Below are positions 11,265-26,200 of a DNA stretch of 64,000 bases, one piece after another. The DNA is from Forficula auricularia (Eukaryota > Arthropoda > Insecta > Dermaptera > Forficulidae): NCBI GenBank assembly GCA_024734495.1, contig JALMQS010000061.1, forward strand, positions 10,708,616 through 10,772,615, read 5' to 3'. Both the position numbers and the translations under genes were made by a program. Within the stretch, counting starts at the first letter, position 1. Every line of letters starts with the position of its first letter. The notes beneath the pieces were generated by a model. That model was not told the DNA's origin. It did no database searches and was given only the letters and a program-made list of their open reading frames with translations.

Positions 11265-14200
11265 CTGAAACAATGTTAAAGTGTAATTTACTGTCTAATA
11301 AAATAATCACGTACTTTTTTTCTCAACAATTTTGCTCGTATTATTTCAAGAAATTATTTTAGCTCATTGAAGAAATGAAATCTCTTAGCAAACCTTTAAA
11401 AAGTAAATAAAATAATTACAATCTTCAATTTCTCAAGATCAACTACACGAGTAGTTTTGACTCACACCCTGAAATTTTTCCAACTTCTTTTAAAAATGCG
11501 AAATTCAATCCTGATTTACAGATGTTACACGATTTTTCATTTAAACATTAAACAAACAGCCCAGAGCAGTAACTTGAAATGATATTAGTTTGTTGAAGTT
11601 TTTTAAAATTATTATTTAAGGTAGTTGTTCCGCCAAATGCGTTTTCTTAGGATTTTTTTGAAATTTAGACAGATTGTTATTTAAATACTTCTGCATCGAT
11701 TGGGGACAAAACGAAATTTATGAACAATAGAGTTCCGGAGATTTAAATTTCAAAAATCGAGCTTTTCAGGCTCTTTAACATTGCACTATACGGGATATCG
11801 GAAAATTTACATACATATTTAATTATAATTAAGAAACCGTTCTTACCATTTTTATAAAAAACTAAACCAACATTAAACAATAACCAATACATATTTTAAG
11901 ACAATTTTGATTCATAGTTACAACACAGTTTCTGAGATAATAAGGAATAAATAATAAAAAATGTATAAAAAAAAAATTTACCCTAAAAACAATTTGGCAA
12001 CAGCGCATTTATTTAACCAGCGAAAGATGTATGAAGCGCGCATGAGATAGATTTTTTCAAAATTATAATTTTCATAAAATGTAACGTAAGCGTTGATTAC
12101 ATTTGTTAAAAAATAACAAAACGATTTTTATAGAAATATTTTAACTTTTAAAATGTATTTTATCTGTCATTTTAATATAAAAATATTCAATCTCTCACAA
12201 TGGTGCCAAATTTGTCAAACGAGCACGGGATTGGCTAGAATTGGTACATAAACAGCAAAAAGTTTTGGGCTTATAAACTATGAATCCTTATTGTCTGTTC
12301 TATATACTCTAGCATTAACTTTTTGCTAGTATTGTCGCGAAACAGCTACCTTAAGGAGGTTCTTTCGCGACAATCCACACAAAAAGTTTTAGCCTCGTTT
12401 TAGACTATATAAATATGAATGGAACTAAAATTTTAGGTTATGTTTTTTTAACGTGACTGTAGCACTCACATTACGAAATCTCTATATAGATACACACATA
12501 CTTGCCGGATCGTTTCCAAGCCATTGTGCTTATATCTCCTCCACTAAAAATAATCACCCAAATATGTTTATTTTTTTTTATTTTTTATCAAAACTACGAG
12601 GTAAATAATTTCTATTATTTTTTTAAATTACTCCGAATATATTATTCTAACAAATATTAGTTTTTCATCAAGATGGTGAAAGTCCTTCAATGAAAAAAAA
12701 TAAAATAATGATTATATCCCCACCCTTTCCCTATCTAAGTAAAAATGTCATTTTTAATTGCAATTATTTCATGTTTGGTGTGGTAAATCGTCTTCAAATT
12801 TTAACAGTATGTGTATTATTCTTTTAATGACTTATATTCCAAGTTTCAAAGACTTCTTGAATTTTTGTATTTGTGAAAGAACTACCTTAAGTAAAATCTT
12901 GAGAAAATTAAAATATTTTAGTATTATATGTATCACTAATTCAATTCATATTATTATTTATTATTTTATAAATTCCTATACCATCACCCATCTCTATTAA
13001 TGTAATCAAGACTTGTAACATTAATGTTACCAGCTGTAATATGAAAGAGCTTTTGAAATATTACCAGCAAAATCGTTGTCAGCTTTCAGACGATTATATT
13101 AAAATAAATAAATAAAATTAATATTATCAACAATATATTAGATATCACATGTTATAAAATCAAAAAAAAATCACAACATATATGGTTAAAGTAAATTCAA
13201 ATCATTTTAAACAATCTTCTTGCATTACATGCAAGATTTGAGAGCAAGAATGGTTCAGAATTCCATGTTAAGGTTTTATTATATTTTCTACTGGAAACAC
13301 AATAAAATCACAATCTCACTAGAATGCATCATGAGGAAATGATTAGCTAGCATATCATCATTAGCAAACATTTATTTTCAAGTTTAATTTATTATATTAA
13401 AATGAAATTCGTTTATTTTTCTAGGAAGCCAATTTAAACAGAGGAAATAGAAATAAATGGCTGTATAAAACTTGCCTTGAATTAAATTATATAATATATA
13501 TTTAATAATCCCTAGAAGTTATTTTTTGTCTAAGTTGAAAAAGTCTTTTTTCCGCTTCCTCTTTTGTTATCAAATCACAATAAGTTGAAGAACTGCTGTT
13601 ATATTAAAAAAAATATAGATACTTATATATATACATAACTTTTTAAGAGACAATAGTTAAATTAAATCTGATTATTGGGTGTGTTTTTATTTATTTTTAA
13701 GTTGTAGCTAATTCTGAAGAATCTATTTCTTAAGTTTGAAAGTAAAAATACATTTTAAAGGTGGTGCAAAATAAATATTATGAATACAATAAAGAAGAAA
13801 AAGAACTGTTAACTTATGGAATCCTCTCCATTTGTGCTGGTTGGTTGACCTTGTTTTTAAAGTAACAATACAAAAATAATTCGAATGGGATCAAATCCTA
13901 ACTCCTGAGAGAATAGTTGATGTTACCTCTCCAATAAATTAATTTTTCAGGGTACATGTGTTTCTCAACATCTAGAGCAGTGTTCCTCAAAGTGTGTGCA
14001 GCGGCACACTGGTGTACCGTGATCATTAGTTGGTGTGCTGCGGAAAAATGTAAAGTTTTGTGAAGATAATACACCTAGCTGAGAGTTATGCGAACAGCCT
14101 TATCAATGATTGCTCCAAATTTTGATCGCTTGTGCTCATTAAATAAGCAGGCTCTCATTTCTCCTTAAACATCTTTTCATATTATAAATAAAACCCGAGA

Positions 14201-17200
14201 ATCTATTATTTATTATTAAAATGGACATAAACCAACTAAATTTTTCATATTATATTGATTTTAATAATAAATAAATATTAAATAAACATTAGTTTTTTTC
14301 TTTGGTGTGCCTCTAAAACAGGGGTATCCAACCTTTTAGCTTCCCTGGACCACATTGGAAGAATATGAGCTGTTTTGGGCCACGCATAAAATACACTAAG
14401 GCTAAAAATAGCTGGTGAGCAAAAAAACGTGGAATATGTACTTAATATACTTAAGCTTTATTACTTTATATTTTTTTTATTATAAAAGTAAGAGACAAAC
14501 CAGCAACATAAAATTAGAGTGAGATGTTTGTCATTGTTTTTGGGACAGTAATCCGTCGATATTTGGCTCAAAAGAATTCTCAGTGAATTCTCAAAATGCT
14601 CATCAAATATTTTGAATCTTGCTTCATTCTTTGTATGTTTCATACTTGAAAATAGATGCTTGAATAAATAAAATTATTTAAAAATCACTTTATGAATATC
14701 TCATTGCAAAATAACCTGTTAAATTCAAAAATTCATTACTCATAAATTAATAGCAATTTAAACATATTGTATTTTTAGTAATATCACTGGAATTTTTAGT
14801 CTCAATCTAATAAAGTTTGTAAGTTTGCGATTTTTTGTCGGGCCACATTGAGCCATCTTGGGCCGCAAGCGATTGGACAAGCCTGCTCTAAAATTTCCTA
14901 CCTTGAACACAAAAAATTTGAGGAACACTGATTTAGAGCATCCTTCGACCTATGTAAAAGATTACAGGATCTTGTTGAAACAATTGTTGGTTTGGTATCC
15001 ATTCAAAACCCGTGAATGCAAATCAATGAGATTCGCGGCATTTCAATCTGAACCAATTGTTAGTCCACGACATCAATAATCCTCAAAAAAGTCATCGTTC
15101 GTGCACGATGTTTTTTCATGTATCTTATGGAATTAAATTGAAAATATCTACCACACAAATCAACCAATATCAACCAAATCAAATGGAAAGCTATCATTTG
15201 AGCACAAATGGTCAGGATTTCACAAGCTATCTGGTAAATATTCAATATCAGATCGAAAAGTGCCAACATAATGAGAGTCAATTTTTGTTTATTTCAGCTA
15301 ATATAATTTAAAATAATAAATCAATTGTAGGTTTAAATGTAAACGGTAAGGTCAACTAATTATGTAAATAAATAATGAGGGAAGAAATTTAAATGAAAAA
15401 ATATAATTATAAGCAAATATTACCTGGGATCATGTATGTTTTTAGACATCATGTTCATTCGCCATGAGGTTTCATCGCGTAAACATGCAAGCGCTTGACA
15501 TAAATGTGAGCCCATTTCTTGCAAGTGCCAAGTATTAATAGATAATCCCTTGAAATTAAATTGTTAGTATACAATTTTAAAAATTAAAATTTAAGAATTA
15601 CCACAATTTACATCGTATCTTCCTTGATCAAATCCACAATAGCTCGTTTCCATAGTATAACTCCGTTTAACTTTAAACTCTCGCCAAACGCAAACTCTTG
15701 CTGTTGATTCTCGAGCTTTTTCAACTTTAAAGGATGATAGATGCATTGCAAAAGCTGGTGCTAAATGTTGTAATAAATTTGGCAACATTAAATAAAAAAT
15801 TATAAATCATATTATTTTTTCATTAAATATTATTTTAAAAAGTCAATAATTTATTTAATATTTTGGTCAAAATGTGGAACATTAATACTTTTATTACCCG
15901 ATATTACGTTCGAGAGAAAGGCAGGCTTTGCCCTAATATTGAATTCACTAGAAAATAATTTTTGCTCATTAAGTTAAAATATGTATGAAACGTGGAGAAA
16001 TTCATTTTCAACCTCGATTTTTTCTGTTTGTATATTACGTATCTGTCTGAATTCTTAAAATTACTCAACAACGGTAAATCCTAGCATCGCGTTCTGTAAC
16101 TAAAAGAATTTAGGCTATCTAGCTTCAGAAATTCCCGTTTAAAAATGCAGAAAATATATTTTTTGGATGATTTCATTGAAACTATCAGGCATAGATGTTA
16201 AAGGCAAAAACAAAATAATCAGGTGTTTATTAATAAGATTATGAATTTATATTAAAATCCACTACTAGTTTATTACGATTAATAAATTAAATAATAATAT
16301 GTTATATAAAGTAAAAAATTAAGAAAAGGAATTTATGTTAAGATAATTAAATTTTATGAATATATCCAAGCTTACTGGACTATTTTCAGTCTTCGTTAAT
16401 ATTTATTAATAACATTTAATGAAATCGAAAATCATTACATGTTCGTATTTATAAATGTCTGAAAAGTGGAGAAAAATCATTTCTAACAACCTGAATTTTG
16501 ATATTCACAATAACTTAAAGAGTAAAAGTTGTGCAAAGTTCATCCCCTCCCTCCCTCCTCGTTATAGTCTAAATTTATGGAGAGCGCAGAGAGTCTTAAG
16601 AGTTTCTACTTTTTACTAAGTATAGTGAGTGACCCATACAGGGTATGGTCAAGTATTGTAATCGTGCATGAAAAAAGTGTTTTTTCCTTCTTTTTTTCGA
16701 AATATCTCAAAAACGATAGGAAGTATTTTGAAAAAAATTGAGGGAAACCATAGCATTTTGGTCTACAAAAGAGCTCTAATAAGTGAACATCGAAAAAATT
16801 ATATTTTTCGAGATAATAATTGTTTTGTCAAAATGATCTGTTAGTCTGGTTGTCTGTTAGTTAGTCTGTGCGGTTGGTTGTCCGTTAGTTAGTCTGTGCG
16901 TTACCAAATTTTTGTGGACGAGCTAGCTCAAAAACTAGTGGGAATATCGAAACCAAATTTCACACGTAGTTTTGGTCCATTGTGATTAATAGCTGATTAG
17001 ATTTTGGTGCATATCGACCCAAAACTAAGGCGGGTGGAGGTGGGGTTAAAAATTAAAAATCCAGGCCATTTGAGCAAACTCAACCAAATTTTGGATACAT
17101 AATCAGTGGACCCCAGAAGTCTAAAAATGCAAAAACTAACCGCCCAAAATGGGGAGGGGGGTCAAAAAATGAAAATCTAGGCTCTTGTACCAAACTCAAC

Positions 17201-20200
17201 CAAATCTTGTATACATATGGTAATCAGTGGGCCCACAGTAATCTAAAAATACATGATGGTAAATAATTTTATTAAATATAAGTGAGGGGCCAGGTTGTAT
17301 GGTAAAGTCAAGTGGATGGCCACATCAGAACACGTCAGCTTATTTTCCCTAAATTAACCCTCCATTTTAAAATGATTCGAATTTTGACGACATTCAACTT
17401 TCGTAATTTTACAACCTAAGAATGTATTAAAATAAAAAACATTGTTGAAATTTACATATGATTTTTGATAAGATAATATTAAACCCTGTAGTTTTTCCTA
17501 GTTTCCCGTTGGAGATATACTCATGTACTTTTAACTATAATTATATTTTAAGAAAAGTATAGTGAGTGACTCATGCAAATGAAAAAATTGGAATCAAAGA
17601 AAAGTGCTTAAAAAATGTTAATACAAAGTTAACTTACTAAAAAATCAACTGGATTATCCTTTGTTTCTTTGTCCACTTCCCACCAACTTCCCTCATTACA
17701 ACATCCGTAAAGAAATACATTTTTTCTTCTAGAATGCCCATGGAAGTCACAGTAAACATAAGGAACTTTATTTAAAACGCGAACGCTGTATTGCATCAAG
17801 CCCTATAACAAAAGAAGCATTGAAAATTATTAAGAAAATTTTGATGAAATTATAAATTTTATCTTTGCATTTATAAAAATTATTCCAAATTAATTAATTA
17901 ATGTAAATGTATACGTCGTAATCGAAGAAATAAAATATATTTTATATTGATATTAGACTTCCAAAGTTAACAAATTCTTATAAATCAATATAAAATTATT
18001 TAGTTTTGTTTATTAAATGTTTAAAATGATTACTAATTACTTTTGAATGAAAAATTACGGGATGTAAATTCTTGTTTGGGTGACTCCAACGACGATTAAG
18101 ATCCTCATCCGAAAGACCACAGCGATAACTAAGAACAAAGAAATATAACATTTAATAAATTCAATCGCGAAAATATAAGCTTTAACAGCTTCATATTTAA
18201 TAAAGAAATATATTTTGAGTTGAGATGTTTAGTGAGGTACTGGACGCCCAATAAGCAGTTGTACGGCCCTGGAGTAAATGATACAATGTCTTCTTTCTTG
18301 GAATTTTTTTTTCTTAAATTGAATGTTTTTTTCCGAGAGTAGCAGAATTTTTATAAATTGAAGGAGACAATAAAAGAGTGTATCTTCTGCTGGAATTATA
18401 AATTTTTAATTTATTTATGACGAGACTATAGTTTCGAGAGCTTTGCCCTCTTCATCAGTCTATTACAAATGATTCACATACATTAATTCCTGTGAATCAA
18501 TTGTAATAGACTGATGAAGAGGGCAAAGATCTCGAAACTATAATCTCGTTATAAATAAATTAAAAAATTTTAATTCCAGCAGAAGACATACTCTTTTATT
18601 GTCTCCTTCAATTTTTTTTTCTTTATTACTGGTTAAATTCAAATTTGATCCTTGGCGGTCTGCGAGGCTTCTTCTGTACCTCCTTTTTCCCCCACCCCTC
18701 TGGAGGTGAGAGGTCGTCTTTGCCTGTCTACCAAGTTCAGTCGACTCCGTTCATTCGTTGAAGGCTCTACTTTCTTGCTTACTTTCTATCCTTACTCTTA
18801 CTTGATTTACTTAAGACAACCCTTGCTACTCCTAACGCCCTTCTCTCTCGGATATGACCCCTGTTACTCCTGCACAATCTTCTCTCGTCGGCCGATCCTG
18901 CTTCTTATACGTTTCTTTCTCTCCTTACAAAAACCCTGCCACGTACCACCTGCCTTTCTCCCGTAACTGACCCTGAGCGACACCACAAGCTTTCTCGATA
19001 CCATTGGCTTGAATAGAATCATTCATTGTATTTATTTATCCCTTTATAATAAAAGCGAAGTGATTTTATATATGAAGTGTATTTATTTGAGTGTTTTCCG
19101 CCCGGTTTAACTACAATTCTACCCATTCTATCCGGCACGGACCCTATTTCCTACAGTCCACTAACATCAACCCTAATAAATCCCCTTTTTGGATTTAATC
19201 AATTACTTTTGTACTTATGATATCCCGTATGGAAATAAATAGATTTTCGAAATAAGTTTTTTATATATTTTTCGAAAATATATTAAAAATATAAAAATTT
19301 TGTGTTAAATTTATTTAAAATTATATTAGAGCGACATAAAAATAATTATATTTTAAGAATATATAGAAAACATAAGCTTTATATAAATTTAACACAAAAA
19401 TTTTATTTTTTTAATATATTTTCAAAAAATAAATAATCTATTTATTTAGGGATAGAGACGAGTTTCGACATTAATTATCTGTCATCATCAGTCTGTACAG
19501 AGAATTGATGTCGAAACTTGTCTCTATATCATAAGTAATAAAAAAAAATTTCCAAGAAAGAAAATATTGTATTATTTACTCCAGTGCCGTACAACTGCTC
19601 ATTGGGCGTCCAGTACCTCACTATACATCACAACTCAAGATTTTCCCATTCATAGCATTTTTTTAATTTGAAATATATTTTGTTTTGCTATAAATTTTCC
19701 GATCTTGAATAATAAGAAATAAATTACCATCCATTGATTACGCCTTCTGGATTGAGCATAGGAACTACTTTAAAAACATAAGTGCTACGAAGCCAACAAG
19801 CAGTACTTGAATTCGAAAGTAGATTCATTAGTGTACCAAGCATCACCCACGAAGCATTGCTTTCGCCAGGATGAACTCTTCCAGTTAAAAATATTATTTC
19901 CCGAGACTATAATATACACAAATATAGATGAATAAATTAGTAAATATTAAACACATTTAATTATTTAATGTGTACCTCTATAGGATTTGAAGACGTATTC
20001 GGTGCTGTGATCGTTATTACCGGAGTATCATTATTATTTAGGGTAAGACAAAGGGATTCCGCTCGATATATAATTTGAGTTGGTTCCACTTGAGTAGACC
20101 AATTCCATATACTAGTCTAAAACAAAAAAAAATTCTGAAATGTTGAAGAGTTTCAAATTTTTTTCCGTATGAATATATCTTAAGAGTTTAATAAAAGAAT

Positions 20201-23200
20201 ACATGATGTCTGTTGTCCAAAATAATATGGATGAATAAAAATACTAAATTAGATATTTTAGATATTGTTTTGTGCTTTAGAAGCAAGTATTGTTTATTTT
20301 TTATTATTTCAGTAGGTAAGTTTATAAATACATGAATGAATAAAAATGATTACCAATAATTGCGAATATGTATATGGGTAATGGTAAGCAATGTAAACCA
20401 CATCACTAGCATATGGAAAAGTAATAGTGAATGTAGCAGTTAAATATTCTCTTCGTTTATTTCCTGGACTAGTATAAGAGTTTCGGAAATAGCAAATATC
20501 TGTTCCAGCTCGGATCCATCCTGTTTTATTTCTTTCCCAATCAAGAACACTGAAGACCACAGGTCTCATTCCTACAAATCAGAATATAAATTAATGTTCA
20601 ATATTTCTACTATTTTTTATTGTAAATTGGTATACAATAATAAATGACTTTATAAAATAAGATTTCATTTCTGTTTATTAATATAACAAAATTAAAGTTT
20701 AAATTTTCCTTTATTCTTAAACTTATGGCTGGCATCTGTGGAGAGGGGCTGCCAAGCATTCTCTTGGCACCCGATTCAATTCAGGAGAGAGCAATTAAAT
20801 TAATAGGAGACACAGCCATATCACCCCTTGATTTCCTGGCTCAACATAGAACCGTTTCCATTCTTTCCCACTACTATAGATAATATCATGGTGTTTGTTC
20901 TGATGAATTAAAGCTAATAATTTCCCCCACGCTCCCCAAAGGCTTATTTATTTGAAACATAGAATTTTCTAACGCTCAACATCCCTTCGCTGTCGATTTG
21001 GATAAGAATCGAGCCAACGCTTCTATCTCTATGACCTGTAGAGTGTAGAGTGGAACTCTCTTCGTGGTTCCTGCCACCGTTTTTCAGCTATATAAGACCC
21101 TCATCCACAGATACCTTCTACTACACAACCCAGCCCATGAAATCTCTTCCTCTTCTTCTTTTCTAGAGCGTTTAAAGGAGATGAACCTTCTTGGTTAACT
21201 CCTTCTCGCATCAATATCATTAAGAAAAAAAAAGAAAAAAAATAGGTTAAAATTTAGAATCATTTTTAATCGTAATCATCATAGAGTATACAGTCCTAAG
21301 ACTGGTTTGAAACAACCAGACGCCTCCATTCAACTCTTTTTCTTTTTGATGATCTCTCCTCTGATAGCCGGAGAGATCCGAACGGAAGGCTAGTTTATAG
21401 AAAATTTTACCTGAAGACGTACCATAATGTTGTGTAATATAGTGAACGTAATGTACTGGTTTCCCAAGGCTTTATATATTGTAAGATGTTGAAAGTGTCC
21501 GTCACCCCCATTTTAGGAAAGATTAGGATATAAAAGAGGAGCTGATATAGATGGAATAAGGGTTAGGACATACGGCTCTCGGCAATACGATGTGTTAGAA
21601 ATAAGAGCAAGTAGAGTCGCTATCCCTTTAGTAGATCTCTCCTTAACAAAGATCTTAAGAGTTTTTAAGGAATTTGGTGTTGGTACTTGGTGAAACATTT
21701 TTTAACATTATTGGATAAAAAATACTTGGTAGGTTTCACATTAAGATATAAAAAATAAAACGAATTTATTTTTGGAGAATCTTTAATCTCGATATATATA
21801 TTTCGGGTGACTAACCCATCTTCAGGAGAAATAGAAAGTAACTGACCTGGATAAGTCGAATTTGAATACAAGTCAATGGTAAAATTTATTTTTAAGATAA
21901 CAAAAGGGTAAATATTTAAAATTAGTGGAGGGAGAAAGGTAGGAAGTCTATTTTGTTTCATTTTGAATGGCCTTCTGAGAAATGAGGATTTACACTCAGG
22001 TAGGTGTAGGGGTAATGAAAACAGTCACCCGAAATATATATATCGAGATTAAAGATTCTCCAAAAATAAATTCGTTTTATTTTTTATATCTTAATGTGAA
22101 ACCTACCAAGTATTTTTTATCCAATAAGATCTTAAGAGTACACACCCGCTACGATGGAAAATATTTATGAAATGAAAAGAAACGGAAATAGATAATTAGA
22201 AGAGATCTTAGGGTTAGGAAAAAGTTGAGAAGAGGAAGAATTCATGGAATACGTCCCTACGTCGAATTATCACGTAGTTACTAGTTTCAAAAACTAGTAA
22301 TCCATGCAATAATTTTTTAAATTCAAAAAGAGATGTAAGAAGTATATATATATAATGGGAAATACCAACTACCTCCCTCAAATAATTCTTAAAATGACAT
22401 CCTCGCTCACATCCCAAAGCATGTCCATTAATAGTGAAAGAAATCTACACATTAATTTCAGAAGTTATAGCAAAAAATTCCGCAGCTATTAAACTTTAAA
22501 GCTTTAACTCAAGCACAGTAAATTAATTGAAAAGTTTTTGTTTTGCCGAGAGTAGCAGAGTTGTTGATTCACTAAGAGAAACAAAGAGGTTGTCCTCTGC
22601 TTGATGCAAATAAACATACACACATATATATCGAAATTATATATCTGTATATATATTATTTATTTGTTTGAGACTATAGTTTCGAAGGCTTGGCCCTCAT
22701 CATTAGTCTTTTTAATTATAAATATTATTTTTCATTAGATCAGTATCGCGTGGATATTGAAAAAAATGTTCTCAAACAAATAAATAATAATATATACAGA
22801 TATATAATTTCGATATATATGTGTGTATGTTTATTTGCATCAAGCAGAGGACAACCTCTTTGTTTCTCTTTGTGACAGTAAATTAAAATTTAAATATTGA
22901 CTCACCAAAATTAAATTGACTTGCATGTTTTTCACAATTTACAATATTAAAAATATAAGGCTTATTTGCTTCCATATTAGTAACTTCAAAATAAAACCAT
23001 TGATGATGTCTTGTAGAATTAATGTCGGGCATTACAACTAAATCATATTCATGGCCATTTGCCTATAAAATATTTTTAATAAGTATAATTTGCTTGAATT
23101 ACTTTATATTATTTTTAATATAAATTATGAATAATAATAGACTATAATAATATAATAACACGATGTCCATAAATAAAAACAACTATGTTTAACTTACGGT

Positions 23201-26200
23201 AACTTGAATAGCTTTTCTTAAATTACCACTTTCGAATCTAGATTCAAAATGTAATGGCCCTCCAAAATATGTAGGATTAGATGTGACATATTCTAAATCC
23301 TTGTTTGTCAGATACGAATGGCTCTTTTCTTTTTCATTATTCTTTTGATTTTCTTGGCTATTGTTTGAAGCAATTAATAGATCAAGGTCATAAACAATTT
23401 TATGCATTAATAGTCCAGGATGCAAACCTCTGTCAATTGAACGAAGTAATTTTGCTCTACAAATATGAATTTATTATTAATATTATTCACTCAGTAATAA
23501 TTATTAAACTATCAAAATTAATTAAGATTATAATAGCAGAGACAATAATCTAGATTCAGAATTCTGTTTATCTGTCTAACCAAGGTTTGTAGCTCGAAAA
23601 CTAAATATGATAAAAACTTGAAATTTACAAGCCAAATGTATTCATTTTTCACAGAATCAAAATCCGGAATAAAATTTTAATCAAATTTTTTTTTTAATTT
23701 TGCTTTAAAATGTCAGGGTGTGTGAGCTCCAAATTGTCAATTTTTAGGTGATTTTTATACCTGTCAGTATTTGGAAATGGCTTAAATTGATATTATAAAA
23801 AATCCACAAATTCTCACATTCTCTCTTTACCAAAGATAAATATGAAGAATGATATCTTTTAGTATAATCAATTTTCTGTTGCCTGACGGTCTTTGGGCGG
23901 GTCTGACGTTTTGAATTTCCAGAACGACCAGCCATTAAACTAATAATATACATATCTGACCAAAAACATAAATGTGAAAAAGGGTTCAAGTTCGGTACCA
24001 ACGGCTTCGCCGACAAAAGAGTTGAGATCTAAACGGGTACCAAGTTCCATAGCAGTTGCAAATCATAGCTATAGGGATGAACAACAATCTTCAATTGATT
24101 TAAAAAAAAATTTGTTACTTTCTTTGATATTAAATTTATAAAACTGCAAGTTATAATAGTCAATAAATTACGTTTAACGTGATGATATTTAATACAAGCT
24201 TAAAATTTATGTAGTTCTTATTTTATACTACAAACAATTTAGTTGGAAATAAAACTTGCCAAGTTATAAATTTAATATCAAAGAAAGTAACAAATTTTCT
24301 TTTAAATCAATTGAAGATTGTTGTTCATCCCTATAGCCATGATTTAAGCAGCTGCTATGAAACTTGGTACACGTTTAGATCCCAACTCTCTTGTCAGCGA
24401 AGCCGTTGGTACCGAACTTGGCCCCTTTTTCACATTTATGTTTTTGGTCAGATATCATTAATATTTGAAAAATTTTATCCTTTAATTTATCTAAATAATT
24501 ACATTTAAACATTTATATTAATAATAATTAAATATTTCTCATAAAATATCTGTTAAAAACCCGGTCGGTTTTTCATAAATTTCACCCCTTCATTTCGGAT
24601 CCCGAAGAAGGAAAGTTTCGGTTTTTCAATTTCCTCCTTTATTAATGTTCCAAGCTTTACCAGTATGCCAAATTTCAGAATTCTAGCTTGATTGTATTTT
24701 CACTATATGTTAATTAAGCCTATAATCAATTTCACCCCTTCATTTTAGGTCCTGAAAAAGGGAAAGTTTCGCTTTTTCGATTTTTCCCTTTAATTGTAGC
24801 CCAAACTCTACCAGTATGCCAAATTTCAGCATTCTAGGATCAGCGGAAGTACTTTAGGTTTTTGATATGTCAGTCAGTCAGTCAGTGTTAAAAATGGCAC
24901 TTTTCAGAGCTTAATAACTCAAGAACTATATTAGATTTATTCATGAAATTTGGGATTCTAGGTGTTCTAGTGGGTCTTATTAGGGATGCAAAATTTCAAA
25001 TGTCTAAGTCTAATAGTTTTTGAGTTATGGGGGGTCGAAAGTAGCTTGAAATGGTTCGTGTAAATAAACACATGGCCGGTGCGTCGCCCGTTTTTCCGAA
25101 CATGGCTGGCACACTGCCGTGTGTCTAGATATAATTCCCTATACAGAACCCTCTGTATGTAAGTCCGGCTAGCAGTTTCGCAGAGTAAAAATTTGCAACC
25201 ACTCTATTTACCCTACCAAGGACATTATGTATTTGTATTTATGTTTGATTAAATCATTAGTAATCATTTTCTTAAATTTTTAATTTTCATGAAACCACTA
25301 CTTTCATCATATTCTCTTTTTCCAAATTAGGAAGATTTTGATGGAACTTAACCCTCGCGAATATAGAGCTTTAACTAAATAAAAATTAGAAGATTATTTT
25401 TATTTAATACTGAAATAAAATTTAAAAATTTACCAAATTTATTTATTCATCACTTTTATAATAATTTGATAACTTAATACAAAAATTTAAAAAAATTCTA
25501 AATTGACTTACCTACAAACTCTCCGATCTTTGATATTTAACGGTTCAGGTTGAGCATAAGATGGAGAACCAACCATATCAGGAAAAGCTACTTTTACAAG
25601 AGGTATGACAGCACAAACACGAGATGCTATTTGATTATAAACTTGTTCCCGGGAAGCAGATAAACCTAATCCTTCAATCGCGGGTAATCCTTGAATCATG
25701 GATTCTCCGGGATTTGGAACTCTTAAATAGAATAAAATTATTAAACTTAATTAAAATATTTTGTTTATCAATATTACTCATAATAGAAAAATACTAACAT
25801 ATTTCCATATTTACATGAACGAATGATAAATTCTCCGGAAAGGGGCTTAAATCTTGTAGCATTAAGATCTTGGTTATTGCAATTGATTTCTTTTGTAGAA
25901 GTATTCATTTCTTGTAAATAGATCTCATTATTAACATTCATCTCTTTGAAGTGATTTTGGTAGCTATTTGTGAAAAGGGAGTAAACTAGTTATTAAATTT
26001 AAAATAACAATCAAAAAATAAATTAATTGCAAATTTTGATATATTTAAAAGAACTAGTAATTACAATGAAAAGTTAATTTTAAATTAAATACGGGCTAGG
26101 TATATCATATAATATACAGGGTGATTCACGGTCGATGGCACGTTAGACGTTTATGGAAAACGGAAAGCAGGATTTTTCTGAAAATTTAGCACCTTACATT

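Larger units (their letters stand above)
18225..19635. mobile_element. Element with ~90-bp inverted ends around hammerhead-bearing pieces
   Basis: gtgaggtactggacgcccaa...gagtaaatgatacaatg at about 18232-18293 is mirrored by cattgggcgtccagtacctcac at about 19601-19622 and tattgtattatttactcc near 19566. Inside are a palindrome with two hammerhead cores (18318-18612) and a third hammerhead core (19452-19497). It lies in the intron between carboxypeptidase exons 16 and 17. Confidence 0.6.

Noticed and set aside
18652..18966. 104-codon open frame on the plus strand
   Set aside because: No start context, no similarity, and it lies within an inverted-repeat element in an intron.
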